64,000 nucleotides of DNA from Alphaproteobacteria bacterium (GCA_025350465.1 JANXXU010000013.1:1-64000), one strand, 5' to 3'. Positions 52,688-62,439 are shown, numbered from the stretch's first letter. A program made the numbers and translations. Notes: a model not told the origin generated them from the letters alone.

Positions 52688-53620
52688 ATGAAACTCTTGT
52701 CCGGCAACAGCAACCGACCCCTTGCCGAACACATCGGCGAGTATCTCAAGATTCCTTTGACGAAGGCGGTCGTGCGACGCTTTGCCGACATGGAGGTCTT
52801 TGTCGAGATTCAGGAGAACGTGCGCGGCGAGGATGTCTTCGTCATCCAGTCGACGTCGTTTCCCGCCAACGACAATCTGATGGAGCTCTTGATCTGCATC
52901 GACGCGCTCAAGCGTGCGTCGGCCAAGCGGATCACGGCCGTGATTCCCTATTTCGGCTACGCCCGCCAAGACCGGAAGACCGCCTCACGAGCGCCGATCT
53001 CGGCGAAGCTCGTCGCCAATATCATCACGCAAGCCGGCGCCGGTCGCGTTCTCACGCTCGATCTTCACGCGGGGCAAATCCAGGGATTCTTCGATATCCC
53101 CACCGACAATCTCTACGGCGCGCCGATCTTCGAAATCGATATCAAGGCGCAATTCGACGGCGAGGATTTGATGGTGGTTTCGCCTGATGTCGGCGGCGTG
53201 GTGCGGGCGCGGGCAATCGCCAAGCGGATCAACGCGGACCTCGCGATCGTCGACAAGCGGCGCGAGCGAGCCGGCGAATCCGAAGTCATGAATATCATCG
53301 GCGATGTCTCCGGGCGGACTTGTCTCTTGATCGACGACATCGTCGACTCCGCCGGGACGCTGTGCAACGCAGCCGAGGCACTCGTGAGCAAAGGCGCGAA
53401 AGCGATTTTCGCCTATGCCACGCACGGTGTTCTGTCGGGCGGCGCGGTGGCGCGGATCAAGGGCTCGGCGCTCAAGGCGATGGTGACCACCGACTCCATT
53501 GCGCCGACCGAGGCCGTGCGGGCCTGCCCGAACATCAGGATCATACCGACTGCCCCCCTCCTGGGTGAGGCAATCCGGCGCATCGCGGAAGAACGCTCGG
53601 TCTCGAGCCTATTCGACTAG
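52688..53620 (+). CDS. prs: Ribose-phosphate pyrophosphokinase
   Basis: This 310-residue protein makes PRPP from ribose 5-phosphate and [55 protein letters not shown] and the PRPP loop [16 protein letters not shown] are all diagnostic. The start at 52688 fits the family. The product feeds apt and nucleotide pathways. Confidence 0.97.
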   Translation: MKLLSGNSNRPLAEHIGEYLKIPLTKAVVRRFADMEVFVEIQENVRGEDVFVIQSTSFPANDNLMELLICIDALKRASAKRITAVIPYFGYARQDRKTASRAPISAKLVANIITQAGAGRVLTLDLHAGQIQGFFDIPTDNLYGAPIFEIDIKAQFDGEDLMVVSPDVGGVVRARAIAKRINADLAIVDKRRERAGESEVMNIIGDVSGRTCLLIDDIVDSAGTLCNAAEALVSKGAKAIFAYATHGVLSGGAVARIKGSALKAMVTTDSIAPTEAVRACPNIRIIPTAPLLGEAIRRIAEERSVSSLFD

Positions 53621-53825
53621 GCACCTTCGCTAGAGCTAGAGCGCCCTTGGGCCGCCTCGCTACCGGGGGCGGTACCAGCGGAAATCATTGTCGCGAATGC
53701 CGTATTGGGGGTGGTATTAGGGCGATGGCACTTGAGCATTTGTGCCGGTTCGGCTAAATCCCGCGCCTTCCTTCCATTCGGAATGAACAGGATAAGGGGC
53801 CTGATGCTCCTGAAAGGGTTCAACT

Positions 53826-54650
53826 ATGACTGAAGTAGCCACAATTGCGGCCAAGACGCGGACCAAGACAGGCACCGGCGGCGCCCGCGCGGTACGACGC
53901 GAAGGCCTCATCCCCGGCGTCGTTTATGGCGGCCAAGGCGATCCAGAATACATCTCGATCGCCGTTCGCGATTTCGACAAGCATTTTCAGACCGGGCGCA
54001 TGCTGTCGACCCTCTTCGTGCTCGACATCGCGGGCAAGAAATTGCGTGTCATCCCGCGCGAGGTTCAAACGGATCCGGTCAGCGACCGCCCGATCCACGC
54101 CGACTTCCAGCGGCTGGTCGAGGGCGCGCGCATTCGCCTCTTCATTCCAGTGCATTTCAAAAACCAAGACGCATCGCCGGGCATCAAGCGCGGCGGCGTT
54201 CTCAACGTCGTGCGCCACGAAGTCGAATTCTCCTGTCCCTCGGATAAGATTCCGCAATTCATCGTCGGCGATCTAACCGGCATGGATATCGGCGACAGCT
54301 TGCATATCTCGCACTTCAAACTTCCCGAAGGGCTGGTGCCGGTGATCCGCAGCCGCGACTTCACGGTCGCCACTGTCGCCGCGCCATCGGCGTTCGCCGA
54401 AGTCGAAACGAAGACCGCAACGACGGCCGAAGGCGAAGTGGCGGCGGAAGGTGCGGCGGCGGCTCCGGCAACGGGCGCGCCAGGCGCGGCACCGGGCGCA
54501 GCGGCTGCGGCTCCGGCAGCGGGCGGCAAGGCACCGGCAGCAGGTGGCAAAGCACCGGCGGCCGGCGCGAAGGCGCCCGCCGCAGGCGGCAAGGCTGCGG
54601 CGCCGGCTGCGGCAAAAGCACCGGCGGGCGGCAAGGGCGACAAGAAGTAA
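53826..54650 (+). CDS. rplY: 50S ribosomal protein L25 / general stress protein Ctc, with low-complexity tail
   Basis: This 274-residue protein is the long (Ctc-type) bL25 that binds 5S rRNA. The L25 domain is at about 1-95 (GTGGARAVRREGLIPGVVYG), followed by the TL5 C-terminal beta domain to about 185. The last 75 residues are an unusual Ala/Gly/Pro/Lys tail with five heptad units of the type APAAGGK (about 229-260). It lies alone, 205 bases after prs. Confidence 0.95.
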   Translation: MTEVATIAAKTRTKTGTGGARAVRREGLIPGVVYGGQGDPEYISIAVRDFDKHFQTGRMLSTLFVLDIAGKKLRVIPREVQTDPVSDRPIHADFQRLVEGARIRLFIPVHFKNQDASPGIKRGGVLNVVRHEVEFSCPSDKIPQFIVGDLTGMDIGDSLHISHFKLPEGLVPVIRSRDFTVATVAAPSAFAEVETKTATTAEGEVAAEGAAAAPATGAPGAAPGAAAAAPAAGGKAPAAGGKAPAAGAKAPAAGGKAAAPAAAKAPAGGKGDKK

Positions 54651-54675
54651 GCGTCTCGCGCTCGCGTTCGAGATT

Positions 54676-54709
54676 GACGGCCGCCGGAGGCAATACCTCG
54701 GCGGCCGTC
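54676..54709 (+). terminator. Strong hairpin between rplY and pth
   Basis: GACGGCCGCCG and CGGCGGCCGTC pair exactly over 11 bp, with AGG/CCT continuing the stem and a 5-base loop. It lies 26 bases after the rplY stop. There is no T tract after it, so it may work with Rho or only stabilise the transcript. Confidence 0.55.
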
Positions 54710-54746
54710 GCTTCATCGAGCCGGATGCTGAACGGAAAGACGTGCG

Positions 54747-55358
54747 ATGCTGTTGCTCGTTGGCTTGGGCAATCCTGGAGCCGCTTACCAAGGCCATCGC
54801 CACAACGTCGGCTTCATGGCGGTGGATGCGATTGCCCGGGCGCATAATTTCGGCACTCCGCGCCTGAGGTTTCGCGGCGAGGTTCGCGAAGGCACGCTGA
54901 CGAGTGCGAAGGGCGCGACGAAAACGCTGATCCTGAAGCCGATGACTTATATGAACGAAAGCGGGAATGCCGTGCGTGAGGCCGTCGAGTTTTTCAAATT
55001 ACCGTTGTCGGACGTCGTGGTGATCTACGACGAGATCGATCTGGCGCCCGGTAAGGTGCGAGCGAAGGCGGGCGGCGGCAACGCGGGACACAACGGCCTG
55101 CGCTCGATCAGTGCGCATATCGGCAATGACTATCGGCGTGTTCGTCTCGGTGTCGGTCATCCCGGCATCAAGGAGATCGTGCACATGCATGTGCTGCACG
55201 ACTTTGCGAAATCGGAGCGTCAGTGGCTTGATCCGCTGCTCGACGCGGTGGCGCAAGCCGCGCCTTATTTGGCCGACAGCGACGACGCCGGCTTCATGAA
55301 CAAAGTCACATTGTTGACGGCTCCACCCAAACCGCCATCGAAGTCCAAGGAGCAATAG
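54747..55358 (+). CDS. pth: Peptidyl-tRNA hydrolase
   Basis: This 203-residue protein recycles peptidyl-tRNA. The catalytic H19 lies in [10 protein letters not shown], preceded by [11 protein letters not shown], and [10 protein letters not shown] and [12 protein letters not shown] carry other active-site residues. The order rplY-pth-ychF is common in proteobacteria and is intact here. Confidence 0.97.
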   Translation: MLLLVGLGNPGAAYQGHRHNVGFMAVDAIARAHNFGTPRLRFRGEVREGTLTSAKGATKTLILKPMTYMNESGNAVREAVEFFKLPLSDVVVIYDEIDLAPGKVRAKAGGGNAGHNGLRSISAHIGNDYRRVRLGVGHPGIKEIVHMHVLHDFAKSERQWLDPLLDAVAQAAPYLADSDDAGFMNKVTLLTAPPKPPSKSKEQ

Positions 55359-55363
55359 AAACG

Positions 55364-56461
55364 ATGGGCTTCAAATGCGGCATCGTCGGTTTGCCCAACG
55401 TCGGCAAGTCGACCCTGTTCAACGCACTCACGCAAACGGCGGCGGCGCAGGCGGCGAACTATCCGTTTTGTACGATCGAGCCGAATGTCGGCGAGGTCGC
55501 CGTGCCCGATCCTCGGCTCGATAGGCTCGCGCAGATTGCAAAGTCGGCGCAGACCATCCCAACGCGATTGACCTTCGTCGATATCGCCGGACTGGTGCGC
55601 GGCGCATCGAAAGGCGAAGGGCTCGGCAATCAATTCCTTGCGCATATCCGCGAAGTCGATGCCGTGGCCTATGTGTTGCGCTGCTTCGACGACGGCGATG
55701 TGACGCACGTTGAGGGGCGTATCGATCCGACTGCGGACGCGGAAACCGTCGAGACGGAACTCATGCTCGCGGATCTCGAAAGTCTCGAACGGCGTGTGGC
55801 GGCGGCCGAGAAGAAGGCGAAAACCGGCGACAAGGAATCGGCGGTTCAGGTGTATGCGATGAAAGCCGCGCTGGCGCATTTGCATCAAGGGCAGCCGGCG
55901 CGCTTGACGCGCGTCAGCGAGGAACATCGACCGGTGTTCGACCAACTCGGACTGCTCACCGCGAAGCCCGTCGTCTTCGTCGCCAATGTCGACGAGGCGT
56001 CGGCCGCGACCGGCAATGCCTATTCGGCGCAGGTCGAGGAGCGCGCGAGAAAAGAAGGCGCGGCCTTCGTCGCGATCTCCGCCAAGATCGAAGCCGAGAT
56101 CGCCCAACTCGGCGCTGGCGAACGCGACGAGTTTCTGCACACCCTCGGATTGAAAGAGCCCGGATTGAACCGGTTGATCCGCGCCGGCTATGCGCTGCTT
56201 GACCTGGTCACATTCTTCACCGTCGGGCCGAAGGAAGCGCGGGCGTGGACCGTGCACAAAGGCGCGCGGGCGCCGCAAGGTGCCGGCGTTATTCACACGG
56301 ATTTCGAGAAGGGCTTCATCCGCGCCGAAACCATCGCCTATGACGATTATGTGGCGGGCAACGGCGAGGCGGGGGCGAAAGACGCGGGGAAGCTGCGTCT
56401 CGAAGGCAAGGATTACGTCGTCCAGGACGGCGACGTCATGCATTTCCGCTTTGCCAATTAA
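55364..56461 (+). CDS. ychF: Redox-regulated ATPase YchF
   Basis: This 365-residue protein is a P-loop ATPase of the Obg-related YchF family. The P-loop is GLPNVGKST, and the ATP-specifying NxxE-type motif appears as FVANVDEA. The C-terminal TGS domain includes TVGPKEARAWTVHKGARAPQ. It begins 5 bases after pth. It is implicated in translation and oxidative stress response. Confidence 0.97.
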   Translation: MGFKCGIVGLPNVGKSTLFNALTQTAAAQAANYPFCTIEPNVGEVAVPDPRLDRLAQIAKSAQTIPTRLTFVDIAGLVRGASKGEGLGNQFLAHIREVDAVAYVLRCFDDGDVTHVEGRIDPTADAETVETELMLADLESLERRVAAAEKKAKTGDKESAVQVYAMKAALAHLHQGQPARLTRVSEEHRPVFDQLGLLTAKPVVFVANVDEASAATGNAYSAQVEERARKEGAAFVAISAKIEAEIAQLGAGERDEFLHTLGLKEPGLNRLIRAGYALLDLVTFFTVGPKEARAWTVHKGARAPQGAGVIHTDFEKGFIRAETIAYDDYVAGNGEAGAKDAGKLRLEGKDYVVQDGDVMHFRFAN

Positions 56462-56531
56462 GCCTTACCTCAAACACCCATTTGATTCCTGCGCGATTGG
56501 CAGCCAATAATCGCGCCGGGGGTTGCCACGC

Positions 56532-57551
56532 ATGAGCGTTCTGCCGGCCTGCGCCAATTGCAATACGGCGCTTCAAGGACCGTACTGCTCGAACTGCGGG
56601 CAGAAGGCGGCGGATCTGCATCGCCCGATCTGGTGGATCCTGGGCGAGTTTATGGACGCGGTGTTCAGCTTCGACTCGCGGACGTTTCGCACGTTGTGGC
56701 TTCTGTTCGGCGAGCCCGGCGAATTCACGCGACGTTACAATTCCGGTCATCGCGCCTCGCTGCTGCCGCCGTTCCGGCTGTTCGTGATCGCGACGTTCTT
56801 GTTTTTCTTGACACTGCAGGCCACGGGTCTGGCGCTGGTCGCGTTCAACACCAAGATCATCTCGACCAAAGGCTTGCCGCCTGAAGCTATCAAAGCCTTG
56901 CAGCAGGAGGCTTCTGCAACCGTCACCACGGACAACGACAAGACCTTTACCAGCGTTCACCTCGATTTCTTCGTGCCGATGGCATCGGGCGCCGCCAGAC
57001 GAGGATTGACCGCGGAGCAAAAGGCGCGCCTCGAAAAGAACGAAGCGGACATGGACAAAGAAAATGCGGCTGAAGAAGCCGCAGACCAAAGCGGTTGGTA
57101 CAAGACGCTCAGGGCTTATGGCCATCGCGTCGTTCAAGGGTTCGAGAAAGCGATGGAGGACCCGCTAAGGCTGAACGGGCCGCTCAATGTCTGGCTGCCA
57201 CGCATCATGCTGGTCTTGGTGCCTGTGTTCGCGTTGCTTCTGGCCGCGGTGCATTGGTGGCCCCGCGTCTACTACGTCGAGCACCTAATTTTTGCGTTGC
57301 ACATCCATACCGTAATGTTTTTCGCGCTCACGATCGTTGCTTTGGCGGTGGCGCTCTTCGGCGATACGGGATTCTTGGGTCTCGCGGTTTGGCCGATCCT
57401 GCTCGTTTATTTTTGGATGGCGATGAAGCGCGTCTACGCCCGCGGTTGGCTTCTAACTTCGCTGAAGACGATCGCGGTCTGGCTGATCTATTCGGTAATA
57501 TTAACCGCCAGTTTGAGTCTCGCTCTTCTCCAGGCTTTGACGGAGCTTTGA
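56532..57551 (+). CDS. DUF3667 domain-containing membrane protein
   Basis: This 339-residue protein starts with a zinc-ribbon-like CxxC...CxxC (C7, C10, C19, C22) and then has the DUF3667 segment FDSRTFRTLWLLFGEPGEFT in part. A hydrophobic segment around 80-105, a charged middle region, and three or four more helices in the last 120 residues follow. Function is unknown. It lies 70 bases after ychF. Confidence 0.85.
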   Translation: MSVLPACANCNTALQGPYCSNCGQKAADLHRPIWWILGEFMDAVFSFDSRTFRTLWLLFGEPGEFTRRYNSGHRASLLPPFRLFVIATFLFFLTLQATGLALVAFNTKIISTKGLPPEAIKALQQEASATVTTDNDKTFTSVHLDFFVPMASGAARRGLTAEQKARLEKNEADMDKENAAEEAADQSGWYKTLRAYGHRVVQGFEKAMEDPLRLNGPLNVWLPRIMLVLVPVFALLLAAVHWWPRVYYVEHLIFALHIHTVMFFALTIVALAVALFGDTGFLGLAVWPILLVYFWMAMKRVYARGWLLTSLKTIAVWLIYSVILTASLSLALLQALTEL

Positions 57552-57691
57552 CGGCAAAACGGCAACCACATTACGTGCCGTTCATGCTTGGGATTACGTC
57601 GAGTTCATGGCGTGGACACGATGGCGCAATGTGCGCTGTGAGATAGTGGCATCGTTGGATTGAGCCTCCAGCACCCCATTGCAGAGATCGC

Positions 57692-57737
57692 GCCCGGCAC
57701 GCTTATCCCCATTCGCGTGCCGGGCGAAATCTTTTTT
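57692..57737 (+). terminator. Rho-independent terminator
   Basis: GCCCGGCACGC (57692-57702) and GCGTGCCGGGC (57715-57725) form a perfect 11 bp stem with a 12-base loop, followed after 6 bases by TTTTTT (57732-57737). This is the best intrinsic terminator in the window. It lies 140 bases after the DUF3667 stop, facing the convergent aquaporin gene. Confidence 0.75.
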
Positions 57738-57773
57738 GGGACCAGGCAAAGCCGGTCCTGTTTCCCTCGCAAT

Positions 57774-58472
57774 TCAAGCCTTTTCGTTGTTCAGCCACCG
57801 GCTGAAGAAGCCAGCGCCGACGGCGCCGGCCAACGGCGCTGCCCAGAAGAGCCACAGTTGCTCGAGTGCCCAGCCGCCGACAAATAGCGCTGGTCCAGTG
57901 CTGCGCGCCGGATTGACCGAGGTGTTCGTCACCGGAATGCTGATCAAGTGAATCAGGGTCAGCGCCAGACCTATGGAGATCGGCGCAAAGCCGGCGGGGG
58001 CGTTCTTTCCCGTCACGCTCAAGATGACGACAAGAAACATGAATGTCATGACCACTTCGGAGACGGCAGCAGAGACGAGCGAATAGCCGCCCGGCGAGTG
58101 CTCTGCAAAACCATTCGAAGCAAAACCGGCGTTGGGGTCAAAGCCTGTTGCACCGCTGGCGATGATGTAGAGAACGCCGGCGCCTGAGATCGCGCCAAGC
58201 ACTTGGGCCGCCCAATAGGGTGCAATGTCTTTGAGTGGAAACCGTCCGCCGGCCCAAAGCCCGAGCGTCACCGCCGGATTGAAATGCGCGCCGGAAATCG
58301 AACCCAGTGCGTAGGCGCCGGTCAGCACGGTCAGACCAAAAGCGAAAGAAACGCCCAGCAGTCCGATACCGACATGAGGGAATGCGGCGGCAAGCACGGC
58401 GCTGCCGCAACCGCCCAACACAAGCCAAAACGTTCCAAGAAACTCAGCGGCGATTTTGCGTTCGATATCCAT
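57774..58472 (-). CDS. aqpZ: Aquaporin Z
   Basis: This 232-residue channel has both NPA motifs (65-67 and 187-189). The arginine after the second NPA (R190), H175, T184 and F45 fit the water-selective filter of AqpZ, not the glycerol filter of GlpF. Six membrane helices are visible. It is monocistronic and convergent with the DUF3667 gene. Confidence 0.96.
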   Translation of the reverse strand: MDIERKIAAEFLGTFWLVLGGCGSAVLAAAFPHVGIGLLGVSFAFGLTVLTGAYALGSISGAHFNPAVTLGLWAGGRFPLKDIAPYWAAQVLGAISGAGVLYIIASGATGFDPNAGFASNGFAEHSPGGYSLVSAAVSEVVMTFMFLVVILSVTGKNAPAGFAPISIGLALTLIHLISIPVTNTSVNPARSTGPALFVGGWALEQLWLFWAAPLAGAVGAGFFSRWLNNEKA

Positions 58473-58587
58473 ATTGAGCCCTCCCTTATCCAGCGCGGAT
58501 CGAGTCGCACCTATAAGGGAGGGTTATTCAGGACGGCTCGGTTGTCGATCTCTCAGTTCCCGGCCGGGGCCCGGCCGCCCGGTTACT

Positions 58588-58624
58588 GGCCACAACGCCT
58601 GGCAAAAGCCAGAGCGTTGTGGCC
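58588..58624 (+). promoter_or_regulatory. Strong hairpin immediately upstream of the repeat-protein gene
   Basis: GGCCACAACGCCTGGC and GCCAG-A-GCGTTGTGGCC pair over 16 bp with one bulged base and an AAAA loop. It ends about 40 bases before the likely start at 58666. No T run follows, so regulation of the mRNA or a leftover of a repeat element are both possible. Confidence 0.5.
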
Positions 58625-58665
58625 TGTGCTTTGATATGGTTGCGGGGTGGGAGGGGGTGGGGACC

Positions 58666-60117
58666 TTGCGAACCTGGCTGGTATTAGCCGCGCTGTTGTT
58701 GGCCGGGACAGATCCCGCGCGAGCCGCCGCTCCGCAGCTTGACCAGGCTGCGGCGGCGATCGACGAGGCGCGTTATCAGGATGCGCTCAATTTGGTGGAC
58801 CGGTCCGCCGGTGCACCGGCGAGCGACGCCGATCGAGATTGGGGAAGTTATTTGAAGGCGCGCGCGTTGGTTGGGCTCGGTCGCAGTGAGGCGGCTGAAG
58901 CGGCCGTGCGGACGCGCTATCACGTGAAGCCCAGCGCATATGCCTGGGCGTCGATCGTCTCAATTTTGACGGTGCAGGGGCACTACGATGCGGCGGCGGC
59001 GGAAATCCTGAAGCTCCCGGTGGAGAGCCTTGTTTTCGTCAATCGACTACGGCCGCGTACGGTCGAGGACATCGTCGCGGCACTCGAGCACAGCGGTGCA
59101 AGCGATGTGCGCGATCAATTGGTAACGCGTCTGGTGATCAACAAATACGCGGGACCGACCGCCGCGCGGGTGCCGGATGTTCTGCGCCTGCGCTATGTCG
59201 GGCTGCTGCTGAAGCAAAATCACGTCGAGGACGCGGCGCACGAAACCGAGTCGCTTGAAGCACCTGCTCTGTTGGCGGCGTTGTTGGGCGATCGAGCCTA
59301 TTCGGCTCTTTGGGACCATCCGGTCGTCAGCGCGCTCCTCGGTCAAGATGCGCTGGCCGCGCGTGTCGAACGCGGCGTTCAAGCACGGCTCGAGCAGCCG
59401 GTCATCTCGGCATCCGATTGGCTCGAGACGATGCATGCGCTGCGCGCGATCAACCGGCCCGCGGAGGCCGTGCGCTTGGGGCTGCATGCGATCAACGAAG
59501 CGCGGAACGAGCTGCGCGGCTCCGGCGCTTCGCTACGACTTGAGCTTGCTTATGCATATGCGGAGATGGGCGAAGCGTGGGCCGCCCGGCGGACGGCACG
59601 CGAATTGCTGCGCGAAGAGACGCAACTGGATGCGCCGACGCAGATCGCGCTTGCGAGGTTGTTGAGCGCGGCCGGCGATGACGAGGGCGCGCTCGCGCTC
59701 GCGACGTCGATTGAAGAGGATTCGGAAAGCGACACGACGACCGCGATGGCAGATACGGTCGAGGCTTGCGCGGCGCACAATTTGGGGCGCCTTGACCGGC
59801 GTGACGAGGTGCTCGCCGCGTTGGCGGCGTTGGGTAAGATCGCGCCGGAGGCGATGTTCAGCGCCGAACTGTGTACCGGGCACACGAACGAAGCGATCGC
59901 AACGTTTGCGGCAATGTTGAAAGATCCAGCGACGCGGTCGCACGCCGTTCTCATCGTGCAGCTCTATGCCGATCCCCTCGATCCAAAGACAGATCCGCGC
60001 GGCATGCGCTATCGGCTGCGGGCACTGGCGGCGAGCGAGGCGGTACAGGAGGCCCTCAAACCCTATGGCCGTACCGTTCCATTGCCTTTCTTAAGCTCGA
60101 CGGCCGATGTCTTTTAG
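58666..60117 (+). CDS. Secreted TPR-like repeat protein
   Basis: This protein of about 483 residues begins with a signal peptide (LRTWLVLAALLLAGTDPARA), then pairs of helices resembling tetratricopeptide repeats, such as AAAAIDEARYQDALNLVDRS and LELAYAYAEMGEAWAARRTA. Repeats of this kind bind other proteins. The start is uncertain: TTG 58666 has a strong GGAGGGGG about 9 bases upstream, whereas GTG 58657 and ATG 58636 lie in the same frame. It overlaps the convergent GST gene by 4 bases. No specific function is recognised. Confidence 0.75.
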   Translation: MRTWLVLAALLLAGTDPARAAAPQLDQAAAAIDEARYQDALNLVDRSAGAPASDADRDWGSYLKARALVGLGRSEAAEAAVRTRYHVKPSAYAWASIVSILTVQGHYDAAAAEILKLPVESLVFVNRLRPRTVEDIVAALEHSGASDVRDQLVTRLVINKYAGPTAARVPDVLRLRYVGLLLKQNHVEDAAHETESLEAPALLAALLGDRAYSALWDHPVVSALLGQDALAARVERGVQARLEQPVISASDWLETMHALRAINRPAEAVRLGLHAINEARNELRGSGASLRLELAYAYAEMGEAWAARRTARELLREETQLDAPTQIALARLLSAAGDDEGALALATSIEEDSESDTTTAMADTVEACAAHNLGRLDRRDEVLAALAALGKIAPEAMFSAELCTGHTNEAIATFAAMLKDPATRSHAVLIVQLYADPLDPKTDPRGMRYRLRALAASEAVQEALKPYGRTVPLPFLSSTADVF

Positions 60118-60731
60118 GGTTGCTTGACGCCCATTTTTACGAACCCGCGGGTCGAAACGACGCGGGAAAGCCAGTCGCAGACGGCCGGGAATTTTTTGAG
60201 ATTGAAGCCGCCTTCTCCGGCGCAATGCGTGTAGGCGTAAAGCGCGATATCGGCGAGCGAGTAATGATTGCCGGCGAACCACGCGTTCTTTTTCAAGTGG
60301 CCGTCCATCACAGCGAGCGCGGCATTGCCTTTCGCGTGCCACTCCGGAATCAGGTGTTCCTTGGCGCGGAGATGTTCCTTCGAGACGAATACCATCCAGA
60401 AGCGGGCGACGGCGATGTAAGGCTCGTGACTGTATTGCTCGAAGAACATCCACTGCAGCATTTGCGCGCGCGCAAATTTGTCCGCCGGAATGAGCGGCGA
60501 GCCCTCGGCGAGGTACCAGACGATGGCATTCGATTCCGGCAGCAGGCGACCGTCGTCAAGCTCCAACAGCGGAACGCGGCCGTTTGGATTCTTCGCCAGA
60601 AACTCAGGCTGGCGCGTGAGGCCGTCCGTGACGTCGATATCGATCGTCTTCAGCGGGATGCCGAGATAGGCTGCCGTCAGCACGACCTTGTAGCAATTGC
60701 CGGAGCGCGGATCTTGATAGAGCGTGTGCAT
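60114..60731 (-). CDS. Glutathione S-transferase family protein
   Basis: This 205-residue protein has a thioredoxin-like N-domain (YQDPRSGNCYKVVLTAAYLG), with NPNGRVPLLELDDG and the ESNAIVWYLAEGS glutathione-binding motif, and an all-alpha C-domain (HYSLADIALYAYTH). The class cannot be named with certainty. Its start overlaps the stop of the DoxX gene by one base (TGATG), so the two are coupled. Confidence 0.9.
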   Translation of the reverse strand: MHTLYQDPRSGNCYKVVLTAAYLGIPLKTIDIDVTDGLTRQPEFLAKNPNGRVPLLELDDGRLLPESNAIVWYLAEGSPLIPADKFARAQMLQWMFFEQYSHEPYIAVARFWMVFVSKEHLRAKEHLIPEWHAKGNAALAVMDGHLKKNAWFAGNHYSLADIALYAYTHCAGEGGFNLKKFPAVCDWLSRVVSTRGFVKMGVKQP

Positions 60732-61147
60732 CAGTCTTTCCGGTAGAAGTTGTCGATCGCCAGCGGCCCCGAGCCAAAGCCAACGAAGGCCAACAGTCCG
60801 GCGAACGTCGTCATGTTCTTCAGGAACATGATCATCTGAATAAATTGCTCGTGCCCGGCGCCGGTCATTTGCCAGAATGCGTGCAGGGTGACGGAAACCA
60901 AAATCACGAAAGCGGCTAGCAAAAGCGCCACCAGGCGCGTGTGGAGACCAATGACCAAAGTGAAGCCGCCGACGATTTCGCAGGCACCTGACAGCGGAAA
61001 CAAATACTCGGCATATGGAATGCCGTGCGTTGCCATTTGCGCTATCTCGCCGCTGTCGCTCGCGCCGAAGATCTTGCCGGCGCCACCCAACAGAAAATAG
61101 GCGCCAAGAATTATGCGGCCGACGGTCGCGATGAGATGTAATGGCAT
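60731..61147 (-). CDS. DoxX family membrane protein
   Basis: This 138-residue protein has four membrane helices, starting with VGRIILGAYFLLGGAGKIFG and including GACEIVGGFTLVIGLHTRLV. The DoxX family includes quinone-linked and stress-related membrane proteins of uncertain activity. It is coupled to the downstream GST gene. Confidence 0.9.
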   Translation of the reverse strand: MPLHLIATVGRIILGAYFLLGGAGKIFGASDSGEIAQMATHGIPYAEYLFPLSGACEIVGGFTLVIGLHTRLVALLLAAFVILVSVTLHAFWQMTGAGHEQFIQMIMFLKNMTTFAGLLAFVGFGSGPLAIDNFYRKD

Positions 61148-61225
61148 GAGGTTCCCCGATTGCGTAACGCCGGACTATATCGCGGCGCGCGACAATGCAA
61201 AGAGGTTCAGGTCGCGCCCCCGTCG

Positions 61226-61729
61226 CTAGGAGAAAACCTCGGCTTGGCCGGGCGCCAGCGGATCGTCACCGTATCTGTTCGCGCCGCTTTGTCCGCCCAG
61301 GAATAGAATATTGATGAGGGGATACAGAAGGACGCCAATAACGATCATTCCGGCAACGACGGCGGTGGTGGCGACGGATGGATCGTTCATGTCGAACGGC
61401 GGCGCCGTCCCGTTCATCTTGGCAGTGTAGTAATAATAAGCAGCGATGCCGATCGCAAACGCCAGCGGCACCGGCAACGCGTTCCACCATCCCGTCATGC
61501 CCCGATCGTGCAATCGTTTGGTCGTCACAGCGATCGAGGGCCAGAGGAAGAACAGGGCGGTGATCGTCTGAAGAACGGGCGGAGGCTGTTGGGTACGCGG
61601 ATCGATAGGAAAGAGGATGAAGTCGCCGATGATGCAGGCGAACGAAAGGGCCAAATACGGCAAAGCCCAGTTCAGCCAAAACATCTTGCGCGAAATGCGC
61701 CCATACGGCGAGAAGAGAAAGCGCCACAT
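61226..61729 (-). CDS. DUF805 family membrane protein
   Basis: This 167-residue protein carries the DUF805 signature: FSPYGRISRKMFWLNWAL near the start, then the VTTKRLHDRGMTGWW motif, and an end with GANRYGDDPLAP. It has four predicted membrane helices. Function is unknown. Confidence 0.92.
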   Translation of the reverse strand: MWRFLFSPYGRISRKMFWLNWALPYLALSFACIIGDFILFPIDPRTQQPPPVLQTITALFFLWPSIAVTTKRLHDRGMTGWWNALPVPLAFAIGIAAYYYYTAKMNGTAPPFDMNDPSVATTAVVAGMIVIGVLLYPLINILFLGGQSGANRYGDDPLAPGQAEVFS

Positions 61730-61829
61730 CGTTCAACCCTCTATGCTTTGCAAGCATTACCACGACACTCTCGGAGTCAATCGAGTCCGCCACCTGCGCA
61801 GCGTTAGGTGAAGCGATGTGGCCGCGAAG

Positions 61830-62216
61830 TCATAGGGTGAAGTGGGCGCTCCTTTCGGGCTTGGCGACGATTTGCACATCATCGCGCCAGAGGACTTGGC
61901 CAGGGTGACGAATCTTCAGCATCGCCGTAGGCTGCCCGCCCTCGGCGATAAGTCGCGCGAGTTCGCGCGCTCGCGCGATGTGCTCGCACGCCTCCGGCCG
62001 AAATCAACAAATGCCGGCGTAGATCCGCCGTCGCCGCGATGCGACGGTGAAGCGACGCGGGATCGCCAGATGCTCGTTGAACCACTCATAGTGCTCTTCG
62101 ATCGGCACGCGCAGCCAATCCGGTAAATTCGCGTCGTCGCAGGGATCGTATTCTGATCGAAACAAGCCGAACGCAGGCCGCGCCCGAGGCGTGACCACAA
62201 TAAATCGCAGAAACAT
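61830..62216 (-). pseudogene. Conserved small protein gene interrupted by one in-frame TGA
   Basis: The frame starts at ATG 62216 with MFLRFIVVTPRARPAFGLFR and continues to codon 70, then meets TGA at 62006-62004 (codon 71). Reading through that codon continues without any shift for 57 residues (FRPEACEHIARARELARLIA and on, ending SAHFTL) to a second stop at 61832-61830. Homologues I recall from rhizobia have a G-I-x-W-F sequence here, so the TGA replaces an expected TGG. Everything on both sides looks intact. This may be a recent nonsense mutation, a sequencing error or, less likely, read-through. Function of the family is unknown. Confidence 0.7.
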
Positions 62217-62439
62217 GGACGTGACTCTTCGCGTTTCGCATGGGCGCGAAGGCCGCAGGCGAATGCTCCGTGAACCGATGATGAGGTCCGCCTAAGCCGG
62301 CGGGATCAGCGTTTCGCCGGCGGCGGCGCGGTGCGTTTGAACAGCATTGGACACGCGCCTCGTTGCGAAAGGTCGGGAGTGGGGCGGGGATGTAATCGAA
62401 GCATGCGGCAGGCACAAGCGGTAATCGCCCCTAAACGGA

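Noticed and set aside
61830..62216. Selenocysteine or general TGA-as-Trp recoding as the explanation of the in-frame stop
   Set aside because: All other genes end at TGA normally and use TGG for Trp, and no SECIS-like hairpin is evident just after the codon. A nonsense mutation or an error is simpler.
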